This document shows positions 27,149 through 35,782 of a stretch of DNA of 64,000 nt, in pieces; the stretch's first letter is position 1, and every line of letters starts with the position of its first letter. The DNA comes from Martinezella lusitana (lineage in GTDB: Bacteria; Pseudomonadota; Alphaproteobacteria; Rhizobiales; Rhizobiaceae): NCBI RefSeq assembly GCF_900094565.1, contig NZ_FMAF01000007.1, forward strand, positions 1-64,000. Direction: 5' to 3'. The notes under the pieces are model-generated. The model was given only the letters and a program-made list of their open reading frames with translations, was not told the DNA's origin and made no database searches. A program made the translations under genes and the position numbers.

Positions 27149-27313
27149 ATGAAACACCATGCAGAGCAGCGTATGAAAGACGACAACCAGGATCGCGATC
27201 GCATCATCGAAGGGCGGGCACGCCCATCACATCGGAAATACGCGGTTCGTTGGATGATCGTGATATTCTGCCTGATTGTATGGATCGCCGTTGCCATGTT
27301 CTTCATTTGGTAA
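27149..27313 (+). CDS. Small hypothetical single-span membrane protein
   Basis: A possible 54-residue protein: a charged N-terminal half (KDDNQDRDR) and one C-terminal hydrophobic helix from about residue 33 to the end (MIVIFCLIVWIAVAMFFIW). The charge and helix pattern is typical of small inner-membrane proteins. It lies in the 440-bp gap upstream of the flippase gene (26864-27302), on the other strand, and its last bases overlap the 3' end of the ExoY-like gene. No good ribosome-binding site is visible. Otherwise the gap holds the flippase promoter region, and I see nothing else in it. Confidence 0.33.
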   Translation: MKHHAEQRMKDDNQDRDRIIEGRARPSHRKYAVRWMIVIFCLIVWIAVAMFFIW

Positions 27314-27995
27314 GACGTTCTTTTTCATTGCGGGCAAGCAGCACGACGCCGACGGTTCTGATGAGAATAGCCAGGTCGATGCGCAGCGAGCGGCTGTGGT
27401 AATAATCCACATCGAATTGCACGCGCTCTTCATAGGTTGTCTCCGCGCGGCGATTGACCTGCCAGAGGCCGGTTATGCCCGGTTGCAGTGCCAGATAGCA
27501 GTAGAGGTGCGCGCCATAGCGTTCGAGTTCCGAGGCCACGACTGGACGGGGTCCGACCAGGCTCATCTCGCCGCGCTGAACGTTCAATAGCTGCGGCAGC
27601 TCGTCCGCGCTGCTCATGCGCAAATATTTCCCAAGCCAGTGCACGCGCGGATCGTTCATCAGTTTCTGTGTCGAAAGCCATTCCTGTTTTCGCTGCGCAT
27701 CTCGTTCGAGCAGTTCCGCCAGCCGCCGGTCGGCGTCCTTGCGCATGGTGCGGAATTTCAGACATTCAAATGGTCGGCCGTCACGGCCGATGCGGGTGTG
27801 GCGATAGATGATGGGACGGCCGTCAACCAGGAGCAATGCGACTGCAATGACGAGAAACGCCGGTGCAAGAAACAGCAATCCCGCGCCCGAAAGAATAAGG
27901 TCGACAAGGCGTTTCGAACGGCTGCGCCGTACTGTCCGTTTCAAATCGCGAAGCGATTGCTCGCCATGGGCAAAGCCATCAAAAGCCGATAGCAT
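27303..27995 (-). CDS. ExoY-like undecaprenyl-phosphate sugar transferase
   Basis: A 230-residue bacterial sugar transferase (ExoY/WbaP C-terminal type). One membrane hairpin follows KRLVDLILSGAGLLFLAP, then RHTRIGRDGRPFECLKFRTM, SADELPQLLNVQRGEMSLVGPRP and QPGITGLWQVNRR. It starts repeat-unit synthesis by moving a hexose-1-phosphate onto undecaprenyl phosphate at the cytoplasmic face of the inner membrane. The length matches S. meliloti ExoY rather than the longer WbaP. It is separated from the GT4 gene upstream by 133 bases that may hold its own promoter. Confidence 0.93.
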   Translation of the reverse strand: MLSAFDGFAHGEQSLRDLKRTVRRSRSKRLVDLILSGAGLLFLAPAFLVIAVALLLVDGRPIIYRHTRIGRDGRPFECLKFRTMRKDADRRLAELLERDAQRKQEWLSTQKLMNDPRVHWLGKYLRMSSADELPQLLNVQRGEMSLVGPRPVVASELERYGAHLYCYLALQPGITGLWQVNRRAETTYEERVQFDVDYYHSRSLRIDLAILIRTVGVVLLARNEKERLTK

Positions 27996-28128
27996 GTTTC
28001 AGACCCCTTACCACCTGCTGAATCCTTTTCTCAAAGCTGGCAGTTGCCATCGCCCTTTACAATTGACCCTACGGGCATTGACCTAGTCCCATTGGCGTAG
28101 AGCCGCGAACACAAGGCTGACCGCCAGC

Positions 28129-29433
28129 TTAGCTTGTCTCGTCGACAACCTGACGGGCGACCGGAAAATCACTGAGCGCGGGCACATTTTCGCCCGTCCT
28201 GGTGGTGTTTGCCCGCTTCAGGATGTGCTCGTAGAGGACGAGCAGCGCATCGCGCCATGATGCCGGCGTGTGCGCCAGCTCGCCGGACTGGCGGATGCAA
28301 TTGACGCTCATCCAACGAAGCAGCATGTCGTCATTGGCCAGCCGACGCATCCCGCTCGCGAGCGTTTCCACCTTGCCGCTCTGAAAGGTCAGCCCGCATC
28401 CAAGCGCCTCGAGCTCGTCGCCCAGGAGCGCTGCATCCGGAAGGATGACCGGGATGCCGCTGGTCACGGCCTCCAGCGCGGCAAGCCCGAAAGGTTCCGG
28501 AACGCGCGAGGACACGACGAGCGCGCGCGCTTGAGCAATGATGTCCCGAATCTCATCCTTGGTTTTCCAGCCGTGAATGACGACTTCGGGATAGTCTTTT
28601 TCCAGACGCGCGCGGCCGGCACCGTCCCCGATGACGTGGAGTTTCACGCCGGCAAGCCGGGCTGCGATCGCAGCGTCTTCAAATCCCTTTTCGGGCTCCA
28701 GCCGGCCGACAAAGAAGAAATCGCGTTTCTTCCAGGGATCCATGGGGTGTTTCAGAAACGGTTCGACGGGATTGCGGATTATTTCAATATTGGCTGTCCG
28801 CATCTGGCCGCGCTCGAAATAATCGAGCATGCGCTGGTGCACGACAACGATATTGGCGGGTATCTGCCGTGTGGGATAAAAATACTCCCGCAGCAGATGA
28901 CGCGCCGACCGCCAGACTTTCTCATCGTATCCGCGCTTGTCGCAGTTCGTCGTCAGACATTGGACCGACATGGGCGTCAGCGGACAGACCTGATTCTTGC
29001 GATAGTTGGCAAATCCGCCATTCGGACAGGACAGGAAATAGTCATGGGCGTGCAGGATGACACGCTCGCGCACAGGCCACAGCGCTCGAAAGATCGAAGG
29101 CGACAGAATCTTCGTCCAGCCGTGCACATGGTAGATGGTGCCAGGTGTATCGACGCGGGCGATAAGGCCCTGGAGGGCGGCATAGGCATGCCGGCTGTAT
29201 AGGCCGCTGACGAGGGCGTGCATACGTGCCTGTTGCATCAGCGGCTGGGCGTCGAGATTGATGGTATCGGCCGCCGGCGGATCGGAGCCGGCGGCATCTC
29301 CGGCAAAATAGGTTACCGGTATCCCTGCGTCCTGCAGCAAACCAGCCGAAAGGATTGCAAGGTTCGATGCCCCCCCTATCCTGGCGGAGCGATCGTTAAT
29401 GATGACGACGCGATCGAGATTGGCGGGGCGCAC
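28129..29433 (-). CDS. Glycosyltransferase family 4
   Basis: A 434-residue GT4 enzyme with GT-B fold. The C-terminal half has FFVGRLEPEKGFEDAAIAA, LHVIGDGAGRARLEKDYP, and SSRVPEPFGLAALEAVTSGIPV, the EPFGLAALE part being the family's nucleotide-sugar EX7E motif. It adds a sugar to the growing lipid-linked repeat unit in the cytoplasm. It starts four bases after the stop of the Wzc-GT2 gene, so the two are coupled. Confidence 0.92.
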   Translation of the reverse strand: MRPANLDRVVIINDRSARIGGASNLAILSAGLLQDAGIPVTYFAGDAAGSDPPAADTINLDAQPLMQQARMHALVSGLYSRHAYAALQGLIARVDTPGTIYHVHGWTKILSPSIFRALWPVRERVILHAHDYFLSCPNGGFANYRKNQVCPLTPMSVQCLTTNCDKRGYDEKVWRSARHLLREYFYPTRQIPANIVVVHQRMLDYFERGQMRTANIEIIRNPVEPFLKHPMDPWKKRDFFFVGRLEPEKGFEDAAIAARLAGVKLHVIGDGAGRARLEKDYPEVVIHGWKTKDEIRDIIAQARALVVSSRVPEPFGLAALEAVTSGIPVILPDAALLGDELEALGCGLTFQSGKVETLASGMRRLANDDMLLRWMSVNCIRQSGELAHTPASWRDALLVLYEHILKRANTTRTGENVPALSDFPVARQVVDETS

Positions 29434-29437
29434 GGGG

Positions 29438-32400
29438 CTATTCCAGCATTTCGATGTTTTGTGGCGCCAGCCTGCCCTTCAGCAGGTCGTGGAAAGCCAT
29501 GATGTTACCCTTGAGCCGTCCCTTACGGTCGACCCAGGGCTCCGGCCGCCAGGTTTTGAAGAGATTGGCGACCAGGTTGCGGCCGATCTGCGCCGTTGCG
29601 TGCGGCACGCTCATGGTACGCTTGCGCATCAGGTAGAGGGGGTTGGCAATCTGAGAATAGCCAAGACGGACACCGGCCGACCGGCCGCTCTTGGTGCCGA
29701 GATGAACACCTTCGAGCTGCTTGGCACTGACCACCTGACCATAATGAGCGGCAAGCCGGCTGAAGTCGACGTCCTCGAGCCAGCCATAGGATGGCAGGTT
29801 CTCGTCAAAGCGCAGGCCGGTAGCGTTGATGATGGCCATCCGGATTGCCATGTTGCAACCATAGGCGTTGTAGACCGGCTGAACCTGCATCGTAGGCTCC
29901 GAGCGCCGTCGGCGCTTGGCTTCGACCAGCCGCAAGCCGTCCCGAACGGAAATGCCGGGGCCGGTGATACCGTCGGCCAATACTGTGCCCGTGCACATGA
30001 CGACATCGGGCTGGAACTGAAACAGCCGTTCGGCTTCTTCGATATAGGTCGGCGTCATCAGGAAGTCGTCGTCGAGGAAGAGGACGATATCCGCATCCCG
30101 AATATTGTCGAGGATGCGATTGCGTTGACGGCAAAGGCCACGTTCGGAGATGAGCACCCGCACGGGGAAGTCGAGATTGCGAAGGCAGCTCGGATCGATA
30201 TCCTCCGGCGACGAAAGGCAGACGACGACCTCGTCCGGCTTGCGGCTCTGGTTGGCGATATGGGGAAGGATGGACGACAGGATGTCCCGCCGGCCGGTGC
30301 TGGCGATGCCGACGACGACCTTGAGAGGGCGACCCGCCGTATAACCCACGAGGCGTCTGGTAGAAAAGCGCGTCTCGCGGCCCCGTGACTTGCGCCACCA
30401 ACGGCGACGTTCGCCATGTTGCCGCTTCTCGTAGCTGCGGTTCGCGATGATGCCGAGGATGTTGATCGACGTGGTGCCGAAGCTTGCGAGCGCATCAGAC
30501 AGCCGCTCGACCGTCATCTTGTTGGTCTGCCCGACGACAACGACGATACCTTCGAGATAGGCGCAGATGACCCGCGTATCGGCGGAGTCCTCGAAGGCGG
30601 ACATGTCGACGATGACGACCTTGTATCGCCGCCGCAACAGGTCGATCTCAGCCTTCAAGGCAGGCAGGTGCCCGTACCGCTGGAAGGAGGCGACCGACTT
30701 CTCCGTCTCGTCGACGGTGACGACAGGAACACCGCCGTGGGCCTGCGCGGAGGACCTCTCGGCCTCGGGCTCATGATCGGTCTTCGCGACCAGCATGCCG
30801 CTTTCATGCGCTACGGCATAGCGGCGCGGCACATCATTTACGCTCAGCACCTCCATCCCGAAATCCATGCCGGATTCCATCGCCACGCAACTCAGCCGCG
30901 CGTTGAGAAAATCGGCATCGATCAGCACCACGGAGGCGCCTTCGTGCTGATAGAGTTGCGCAAGATTGGTCGCGACCGTCGTCTTGCCTTCGCCGGTGCC
31001 GACCGAGGTGATGCCGATCACCATGGGTGCATTGGGCGGGAAGGAGGAATCGATCGAGTGCTTGACGCCACGCAACGCTTCGGAGAATTGCGAATAGGGC
31101 GTGTCGAGCACGGACCTCAGCGGCAACATGGTTCGCCGCCATGAAGAGCCTCCTGCCACTATATTGCCGGGCACGAAAGATGGGCTGGTATAGACGGGGA
31201 CATGACCAAGCAAACTGAGCCCCAGCTCCCGCCGGAGCTTCTCGCTTGAACTGACGCGTCGATCCAGGCCATCCCGCAGGAGTGCCGCCATCAGGCCGGC
31301 CGTAAGGCCCAGCATGGCGGAGAAGGGGATTACAAAGGACGATTTCGGCCAGGCCTTGGTCAGCGGTGCGGCGGCGGCCGTCACAACTCGGACGTTGCCG
31401 AGCGGGAAGGATTCCTTCTGCATGGCGCCGATCAATTGCTGGAGAATGCTTTCATACATGCGGCGATATGTCGTTGCCCGGCTTTCCATTTCGGACAGTT
31501 CCACGCGTGCGAGGTTCTTGTCCGTCCCGGTTTCCTTCAGCGAGGTCAATTCATCACCCAGAAGCCCTTCCCGGGTCTTGGCGACCTCAAGATTCGCGCT
31601 ATAGACGGCTTGGATACGGGCAAATTCCTTGCGCATTTCGTTCTTCTGCCGGTCAATTTCCTGCTGCGCGGCGATAACGGCGGGATTGTCGGCGTCATAT
31701 CGGCTGATAAGGTTGTTGAGCTTGGTGGTCGCCACACCGAGATCTTCCTGCAGCTTCTGGATGCGGGGATTGTTGATTGTCTCGTCGACGTCGCCCTCGA
31801 CCTTGCCGCCCGCCAGCAGCTGGTTGAGCGTGGCAAGCTTGGCGGACTCAGCCGCTGTCTGCGCCTTCGCCGCGACTGCCTGGCTGCTGATCTCGGACAA
31901 TTGTTGCTGATCGAGTGATGAAGAGTTGCTGATCTCCATAATGCCGTTCTTGGCGCGAAACTCTTCCACACTCATGGCCGCTTCGCGTGCCTGCCGACCG
32001 ACCTCGATGAGCCGTGTTTCAAGCCATTTGGCACCACTTTGCGCCGCGGAGGCGCGTTCCGACAACCCCGTCTTGATATAGGCCTCGGCGATCGCGTTCG
32101 CCGCCAGCGCAGCCTTTTCCGGATCGATGGAACTATAGCCAATCTCAAGAATGTAGGATTGGCCGACCCGGGTGACGGAGACCCTTGAGAGAAAGGAGGC
32201 CATGGTGCGGCGCATCAAGTCATCGTCGCTCGGCACGGCCTTGGCGCTGGCATCGCCGTGCTTGAAAAAGCTGATGAAGGCGCGCAGCTTGTCGTGGAAG
32301 GCCGCTTGCCACGACACGCCTCCGACGATCTCCGGATCCTCGCTGAGATTGAGTTTCTCGACCACGGCGCGCGCGGTCGCTTCGGACTTGACGATCTCGA

Positions 32401-32698
32401 CTTGGCTGGCAATTTCGGCTGCCTCGATGATGACAGTGCCCGTGAACGCATCCTGGGACACGATACGCCCCTGGTCCGGGTCCATGACGACGCGCGTTGT
32501 TGCCAGATAGACCGGCTGTGTCGTGGCCATATAGAAGCCACCGATGCCGAGTCCCGCCGAGGTGAAAATGGCGAAGATCAACCAATGACGCTGCAGAAAG
32601 CGCCAGATATCGCGAAACGAGATGTATTCGCTGCCCCCCGAGCGCTTGGTATCCGATGGCGTACCGCGCAAGCCCTTACCGATCTCGTGAACTGCCAT
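29438..32698 (-). CDS. Wzc/ExoP-like co-polymerase and tyrosine kinase fused to a GT2 glycosyltransferase
   Basis: A 1086-residue protein in one uninterrupted frame. Residues about 20-480 are a Wzz-type chain-length domain: first membrane helix near 37-57, a long coiled-coil periplasmic part, second helix near 455-480. Residues about 540-740 are a BY-kinase domain with Walker A GTGEGKTT (K572), Walker A' VVLIDADF and Walker B KVVIVDMSAF. From about 785 to the end follows a complete GT2 domain: VVVGIASTGRRDILSSILPH, FLDDDFLM as the DXD-type motif near 875, and YGWLEDVDFSRL near 990. The tyrosine-rich tail of usual kinases is missing and replaced by the transferase. Normal ExoP/Wzc proteins are about 720-790 residues. 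The first gene after the export protein, it should control chain length and may add a sugar itself. Confidence 0.93.
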   Translation of the reverse strand: MAVHEIGKGLRGTPSDTKRSGGSEYISFRDIWRFLQRHWLIFAIFTSAGLGIGGFYMATTQPVYLATTRVVMDPDQGRIVSQDAFTGTVIIEAAEIASQVEIVKSEATARAVVEKLNLSEDPEIVGGVSWQAAFHDKLRAFISFFKHGDASAKAVPSDDDLMRRTMASFLSRVSVTRVGQSYILEIGYSSIDPEKAALAANAIAEAYIKTGLSERASAAQSGAKWLETRLIEVGRQAREAAMSVEEFRAKNGIMEISNSSSLDQQQLSEISSQAVAAKAQTAAESAKLATLNQLLAGGKVEGDVDETINNPRIQKLQEDLGVATTKLNNLISRYDADNPAVIAAQQEIDRQKNEMRKEFARIQAVYSANLEVAKTREGLLGDELTSLKETGTDKNLARVELSEMESRATTYRRMYESILQQLIGAMQKESFPLGNVRVVTAAAAPLTKAWPKSSFVIPFSAMLGLTAGLMAALLRDGLDRRVSSSEKLRRELGLSLLGHVPVYTSPSFVPGNIVAGGSSWRRTMLPLRSVLDTPYSQFSEALRGVKHSIDSSFPPNAPMVIGITSVGTGEGKTTVATNLAQLYQHEGASVVLIDADFLNARLSCVAMESGMDFGMEVLSVNDVPRRYAVAHESGMLVAKTDHEPEAERSSAQAHGGVPVVTVDETEKSVASFQRYGHLPALKAEIDLLRRRYKVVIVDMSAFEDSADTRVICAYLEGIVVVVGQTNKMTVERLSDALASFGTTSINILGIIANRSYEKRQHGERRRWWRKSRGRETRFSTRRLVGYTAGRPLKVVVGIASTGRRDILSSILPHIANQSRKPDEVVVCLSSPEDIDPSCLRNLDFPVRVLISERGLCRQRNRILDNIRDADIVLFLDDDFLMTPTYIEEAERLFQFQPDVVMCTGTVLADGITGPGISVRDGLRLVEAKRRRRSEPTMQVQPVYNAYGCNMAIRMAIINATGLRFDENLPSYGWLEDVDFSRLAAHYGQVVSAKQLEGVHLGTKSGRSAGVRLGYSQIANPLYLMRKRTMSVPHATAQIGRNLVANLFKTWRPEPWVDRKGRLKGNIMAFHDLLKGRLAPQNIEMLE

Positions 32699-32734
32699 AA
32701 TTGTTCCCCAACCTTGGTTTGATTGTCTTGATTG

Positions 32735-34072
32735 TCATTGGGATTGCGTGGGATCGACCGAGGACAGCACCGTACCGTCCAGGTTTCCGGAAATGTTGTA
32801 GCGAACGTCCAGAACGTCTCCGGGCTGCAATTCCGTCGTTTCCGACACTTGGGTAGCGGCGGCGTCGCCGCCGCCTCGCGTAATCCAATATTCGCGCGGC
32901 TGAAGATCGAGCGACTGGATGCTCTGGCTGCGGGAGAGCGATGCGCCGGCGATCTGGAGCAGCTGCAGCGTCGTATTGCGCTTGAGTTTCGTGTCCTCGA
33001 TATCTGTCTCGGTCGTCTGCAGTTGCTGCCCGGCTTCGGTCTTGCGCTGACCTTTGAGGTTCAGGGCGTCGCGTTCGGTTTCGCTCAGCTTCTGCTTGGC
33101 CTGCATCGACGCGACGACGAGGTCCAGCTTGCCGGCCTGCATCTCGGCAACGATCCGCTCCAGCGAGGTCTTGCGTGACGTCGTCAGGATCTTGGTATCG
33201 ACCAGCTTCGTAATATCGCTCAACTCGTCCTGGGCGATCTTCACCTGCTCGTCCTGCGAGCTCATCTTCTCATCGAGAATGTTGATTTCGTTGTGCAGCA
33301 GCGTCTCGAGGTCCCCCGCGGATACGAGCTGCTGACGCAGGGCGTCGGCACGGGCATTGAACAGATCGATCTCGCTTATCATGATCTGCTTGATGACCGA
33401 CCCATCCGGTGCGGCCTTGATCTCCGGCGGGAATGTGATGGTCGGCTGATCGTTGAGTTCGGCCATCAGACGAGCGCGCCGGGCACTGAGCTGCTTCAAT
33501 TGCAGCTCCATGCGATTGATCTCGCCGGCATAGCTGATCTGCTGCGCCTCGGAATAGTCGCCCGTCTGACTGGAATGGCGCTGGCTACCACCGGCCATGG
33601 CGATGGCCTGTTTGACTGTCAGGCCCGGACGGAATTCCAGTTCGCTTGGCTTTTCGACAGCACCGGAGACGTAGATCATCGGATATTTGACCACCTCGAC
33701 CGAGGCGGTGGGCGCGACGGCAAGACCGGTGATCTGCTTCAGCTTGTCGCCGATGTCGGCGCTGACGATGCTGGTCGTCTTGTCGTTGACCTGCATTTCC
33801 CCGATCATCGGAATAGAGATCATACCGGATTGCGAAACGACATATTCGCCGTTCAGCGCCGTCCATTCCTTGTATTCGCCTGTCGCGGCGATCCATTCGA
33901 CGATCGCCACCTTGATCCGCGTCTGCGGTCTGATGTGGTAGGCCGTGTCGGCCGCAGCGCTGGCTGTGTCGAGCAAACCTGCCCCGGAAAGCGCCAATGC
34001 CAACACCCATGGCACCAGGGCTCCAGAGGGCTTGCGGCCGAATCGGGGAGAGAAAACGGAAGTTGAAAGCAT
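32735..34072 (-). CDS. ExoF/Wza-like polysaccharide export protein
   Basis: A 445-residue protein with a signal peptide (LVPWVLALALSGAGLLDTASAA). Residues about 45-150 form the poly-export domain (YHIRPQTRIKVAIVEW), followed by a SLBB-type segment (YPMIYVSGAVEKPSELEF), then a long helical coiled-coil region (about 195-370). This is the layout of ExoF of S. meliloti rather than lipoprotein Wza, since no lipobox cysteine is seen. It links the inner-membrane Wzc-like protein to the outer membrane. An ATG 69 bases upstream is in frame, but the start at 34072 puts the signal peptide at the right place. It is the first gene of the leftward operon. Confidence 0.88.
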   Translation of the reverse strand: MLSTSVFSPRFGRKPSGALVPWVLALALSGAGLLDTASAAADTAYHIRPQTRIKVAIVEWIAATGEYKEWTALNGEYVVSQSGMISIPMIGEMQVNDKTTSIVSADIGDKLKQITGLAVAPTASVEVVKYPMIYVSGAVEKPSELEFRPGLTVKQAIAMAGGSQRHSSQTGDYSEAQQISYAGEINRMELQLKQLSARRARLMAELNDQPTITFPPEIKAAPDGSVIKQIMISEIDLFNARADALRQQLVSAGDLETLLHNEINILDEKMSSQDEQVKIAQDELSDITKLVDTKILTTSRKTSLERIVAEMQAGKLDLVVASMQAKQKLSETERDALNLKGQRKTEAGQQLQTTETDIEDTKLKRNTTLQLLQIAGASLSRSQSIQSLDLQPREYWITRGGGDAAATQVSETTELQPGDVLDVRYNISGNLDGTVLSSVDPTQSQ

Positions 34073-34387
34073 GGGCGAGATCTCGTTGTTATGTCGCTTG
34101 CGTCGCCACAAACCGGGACAAGCGCTATGCAACGAGATCATCAGCTGAACGCATAACGTGTAAATACCCCGCGGCAGCGCTTGGGCTAATCACTTCTGGC
34201 AGGACATACAGGCGCCTCGAACATCCCTAGGCCGGCTTGCACATCCTTGCGTGCAGGCTTTCCTCGTCAGTTAACTCTTTCGGCTGCCCACTTCGGCCAT
34301 TTGGATGCGATGGCGGACCGATATGGGTTCTGTCGCAAAGGTTGCCGCCCGCACAATGTTGTTGCGACCCAAGGAGGGAAAAGAACA
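34073..34387. promoter_or_regulatory. Divergent promoter region between the export operon and a GT4 gene
   Basis: About 315 bases separate the starts of the leftward ExoF-like operon and the rightward GT4 gene, so promoters for both should lie here. GCACATCC and CTTGCGTGC near 34234-34254 make a weak inverted repeat. No coding frame here looks real. Confidence 0.5.
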
Positions 34388-35584
34388 ATGCGGGTAGCAA
34401 TCGTTCATTATTGGCTTGTGTCGATGCGCGGCGGCGAAAAGGTGGTCGAAGCCCTCTGCGACATGTACCCGGATGCCGACATCTTCACCCTTGTCTATGA
34501 TGAAAGTCGCGTCTCGGAGAAAATCCGCAAGCATAAGGTCACCACATCCTTCCTGCAGCGTATCCCGGGCGCCATCAAAGCATACCAATCGCTCCTACCG
34601 CTGATGCCTTTTGCGCTGGAGAGCTTCGATCTCACCGACTACGATCTGATCATTTCGAGCGAATCGGGTCCGGCCAAGGGCATTATCCCCCCGCCACACG
34701 CAACACATGTCTGCTATTGCCATTCACCGATGCGCTACCTTTGGGATCACTATCACTTCTATCGGTCCCATGCCGGTCTGGCGTCGCGGCTGATGTTGCC
34801 CGTGCTGGCGCCGTTACTGCGGTCCTGGGATGTCAGCACAAGTTTGCGCGTGGATCGCTTCGTCGCCAATTCGCACCATGTCAGCGACCGCATCAGCAAG
34901 TATTATCGCCGCCCGGCAACCGTCCTTCATCCGCCCGTCAGCGTAGACGATTTTACGCCGTCAGCTGTCATCGACGACTTCTATCTCTGCGCTGGCCAAT
35001 TGATCCCCTATAAACGTATCGACCTGGCGGTAGAGGCCTTCACCCGAATGAACCGCAAGCTGGTGGTGATCGGCGAAGGCAAGGAGATGGAGCGCCTGAA
35101 GCGAGCCGCAGGCCCCACCATCACCTTCCTCGGGCGCGCGCCGTTTGCGGTGTTGAAGGAAAAGCTTTCCCGCTGCCGTGCGTTGATCTTTCCGGGCGAG
35201 GAGGATTTCGGCATTGTTCCAGTCGAAGCCATGGCGAGCGGCAGGCCCGTCATCGCCTATGGCAGCGGCGGCGCACTGGAAACGGTCGTTCCGGGCCTCA
35301 GCGGCATGCTGTTTGGCGAGCAATCCGTCGAAGGCCTGATCAAGGCCGTGCGTGATTTCGAGGAGAATGAGCATCTTTTCCATCCCGAGGCGCTACGGGC
35401 GCATGCAGGTCAATTCAGTCTTCGCAATTTCATGGTGGGTATGCAGGCCATCATCGATGAGGAACTGATGATGCGAAAGACGGTCCAGCACCGCAGAGAT
35501 TACAACATCGCCGCCATGCAACGCGCGTTCGAAGCGCAGTTGCCGGCGCTCGTCACCGAGCCACGTAGTGCAACGCTTCAATAG
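34388..35584 (+). CDS. Glycosyltransferase family 4
   Basis: A 398-residue GT4 enzyme of GT-B fold: VAIVHYWLVSMRGGEKVVEALC at the N-terminus (a pattern of WcaI/WbaZ-like mannosyl or related transferases), THVCYCHSPMRYLWD, YKRIDLAVEAF, VIGEGKEMERLK and FPGEEDFGIVPVEAMASGRP. It is probably another sugar-adding step for the exopolysaccharide. I chose ATG 34388 because AAGGAGG lies nine bases upstream; the longer open frame has no homology. It reads away from the main export operon. Confidence 0.92.
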   Translation: MRVAIVHYWLVSMRGGEKVVEALCDMYPDADIFTLVYDESRVSEKIRKHKVTTSFLQRIPGAIKAYQSLLPLMPFALESFDLTDYDLIISSESGPAKGIIPPPHATHVCYCHSPMRYLWDHYHFYRSHAGLASRLMLPVLAPLLRSWDVSTSLRVDRFVANSHHVSDRISKYYRRPATVLHPPVSVDDFTPSAVIDDFYLCAGQLIPYKRIDLAVEAFTRMNRKLVVIGEGKEMERLKRAAGPTITFLGRAPFAVLKEKLSRCRALIFPGEEDFGIVPVEAMASGRPVIAYGSGGALETVVPGLSGMLFGEQSVEGLIKAVRDFEENEHLFHPEALRAHAGQFSLRNFMVGMQAIIDEELMMRKTVQHRRDYNIAAMQRAFEAQLPALVTEPRSATLQ

Positions 35585-35782
35585 ATCCGGTAGCCTCTCG
35601 ATTGCGAGCGGTCATGCTGCTCTCATGTGTAAGCCGCAAGCTTGAAACCGCCGTCGGCAAGAAGAACAAGCGGGGAGCGAGTTCAGCGGATGGATCCGCA
35701 TGGTCATTATACCTTTGGCGTAGGCGGTTGTTGTTCCCTATCCAAAAGGCGTACAAAGAAATAGCATGTTCACCGATATTTT

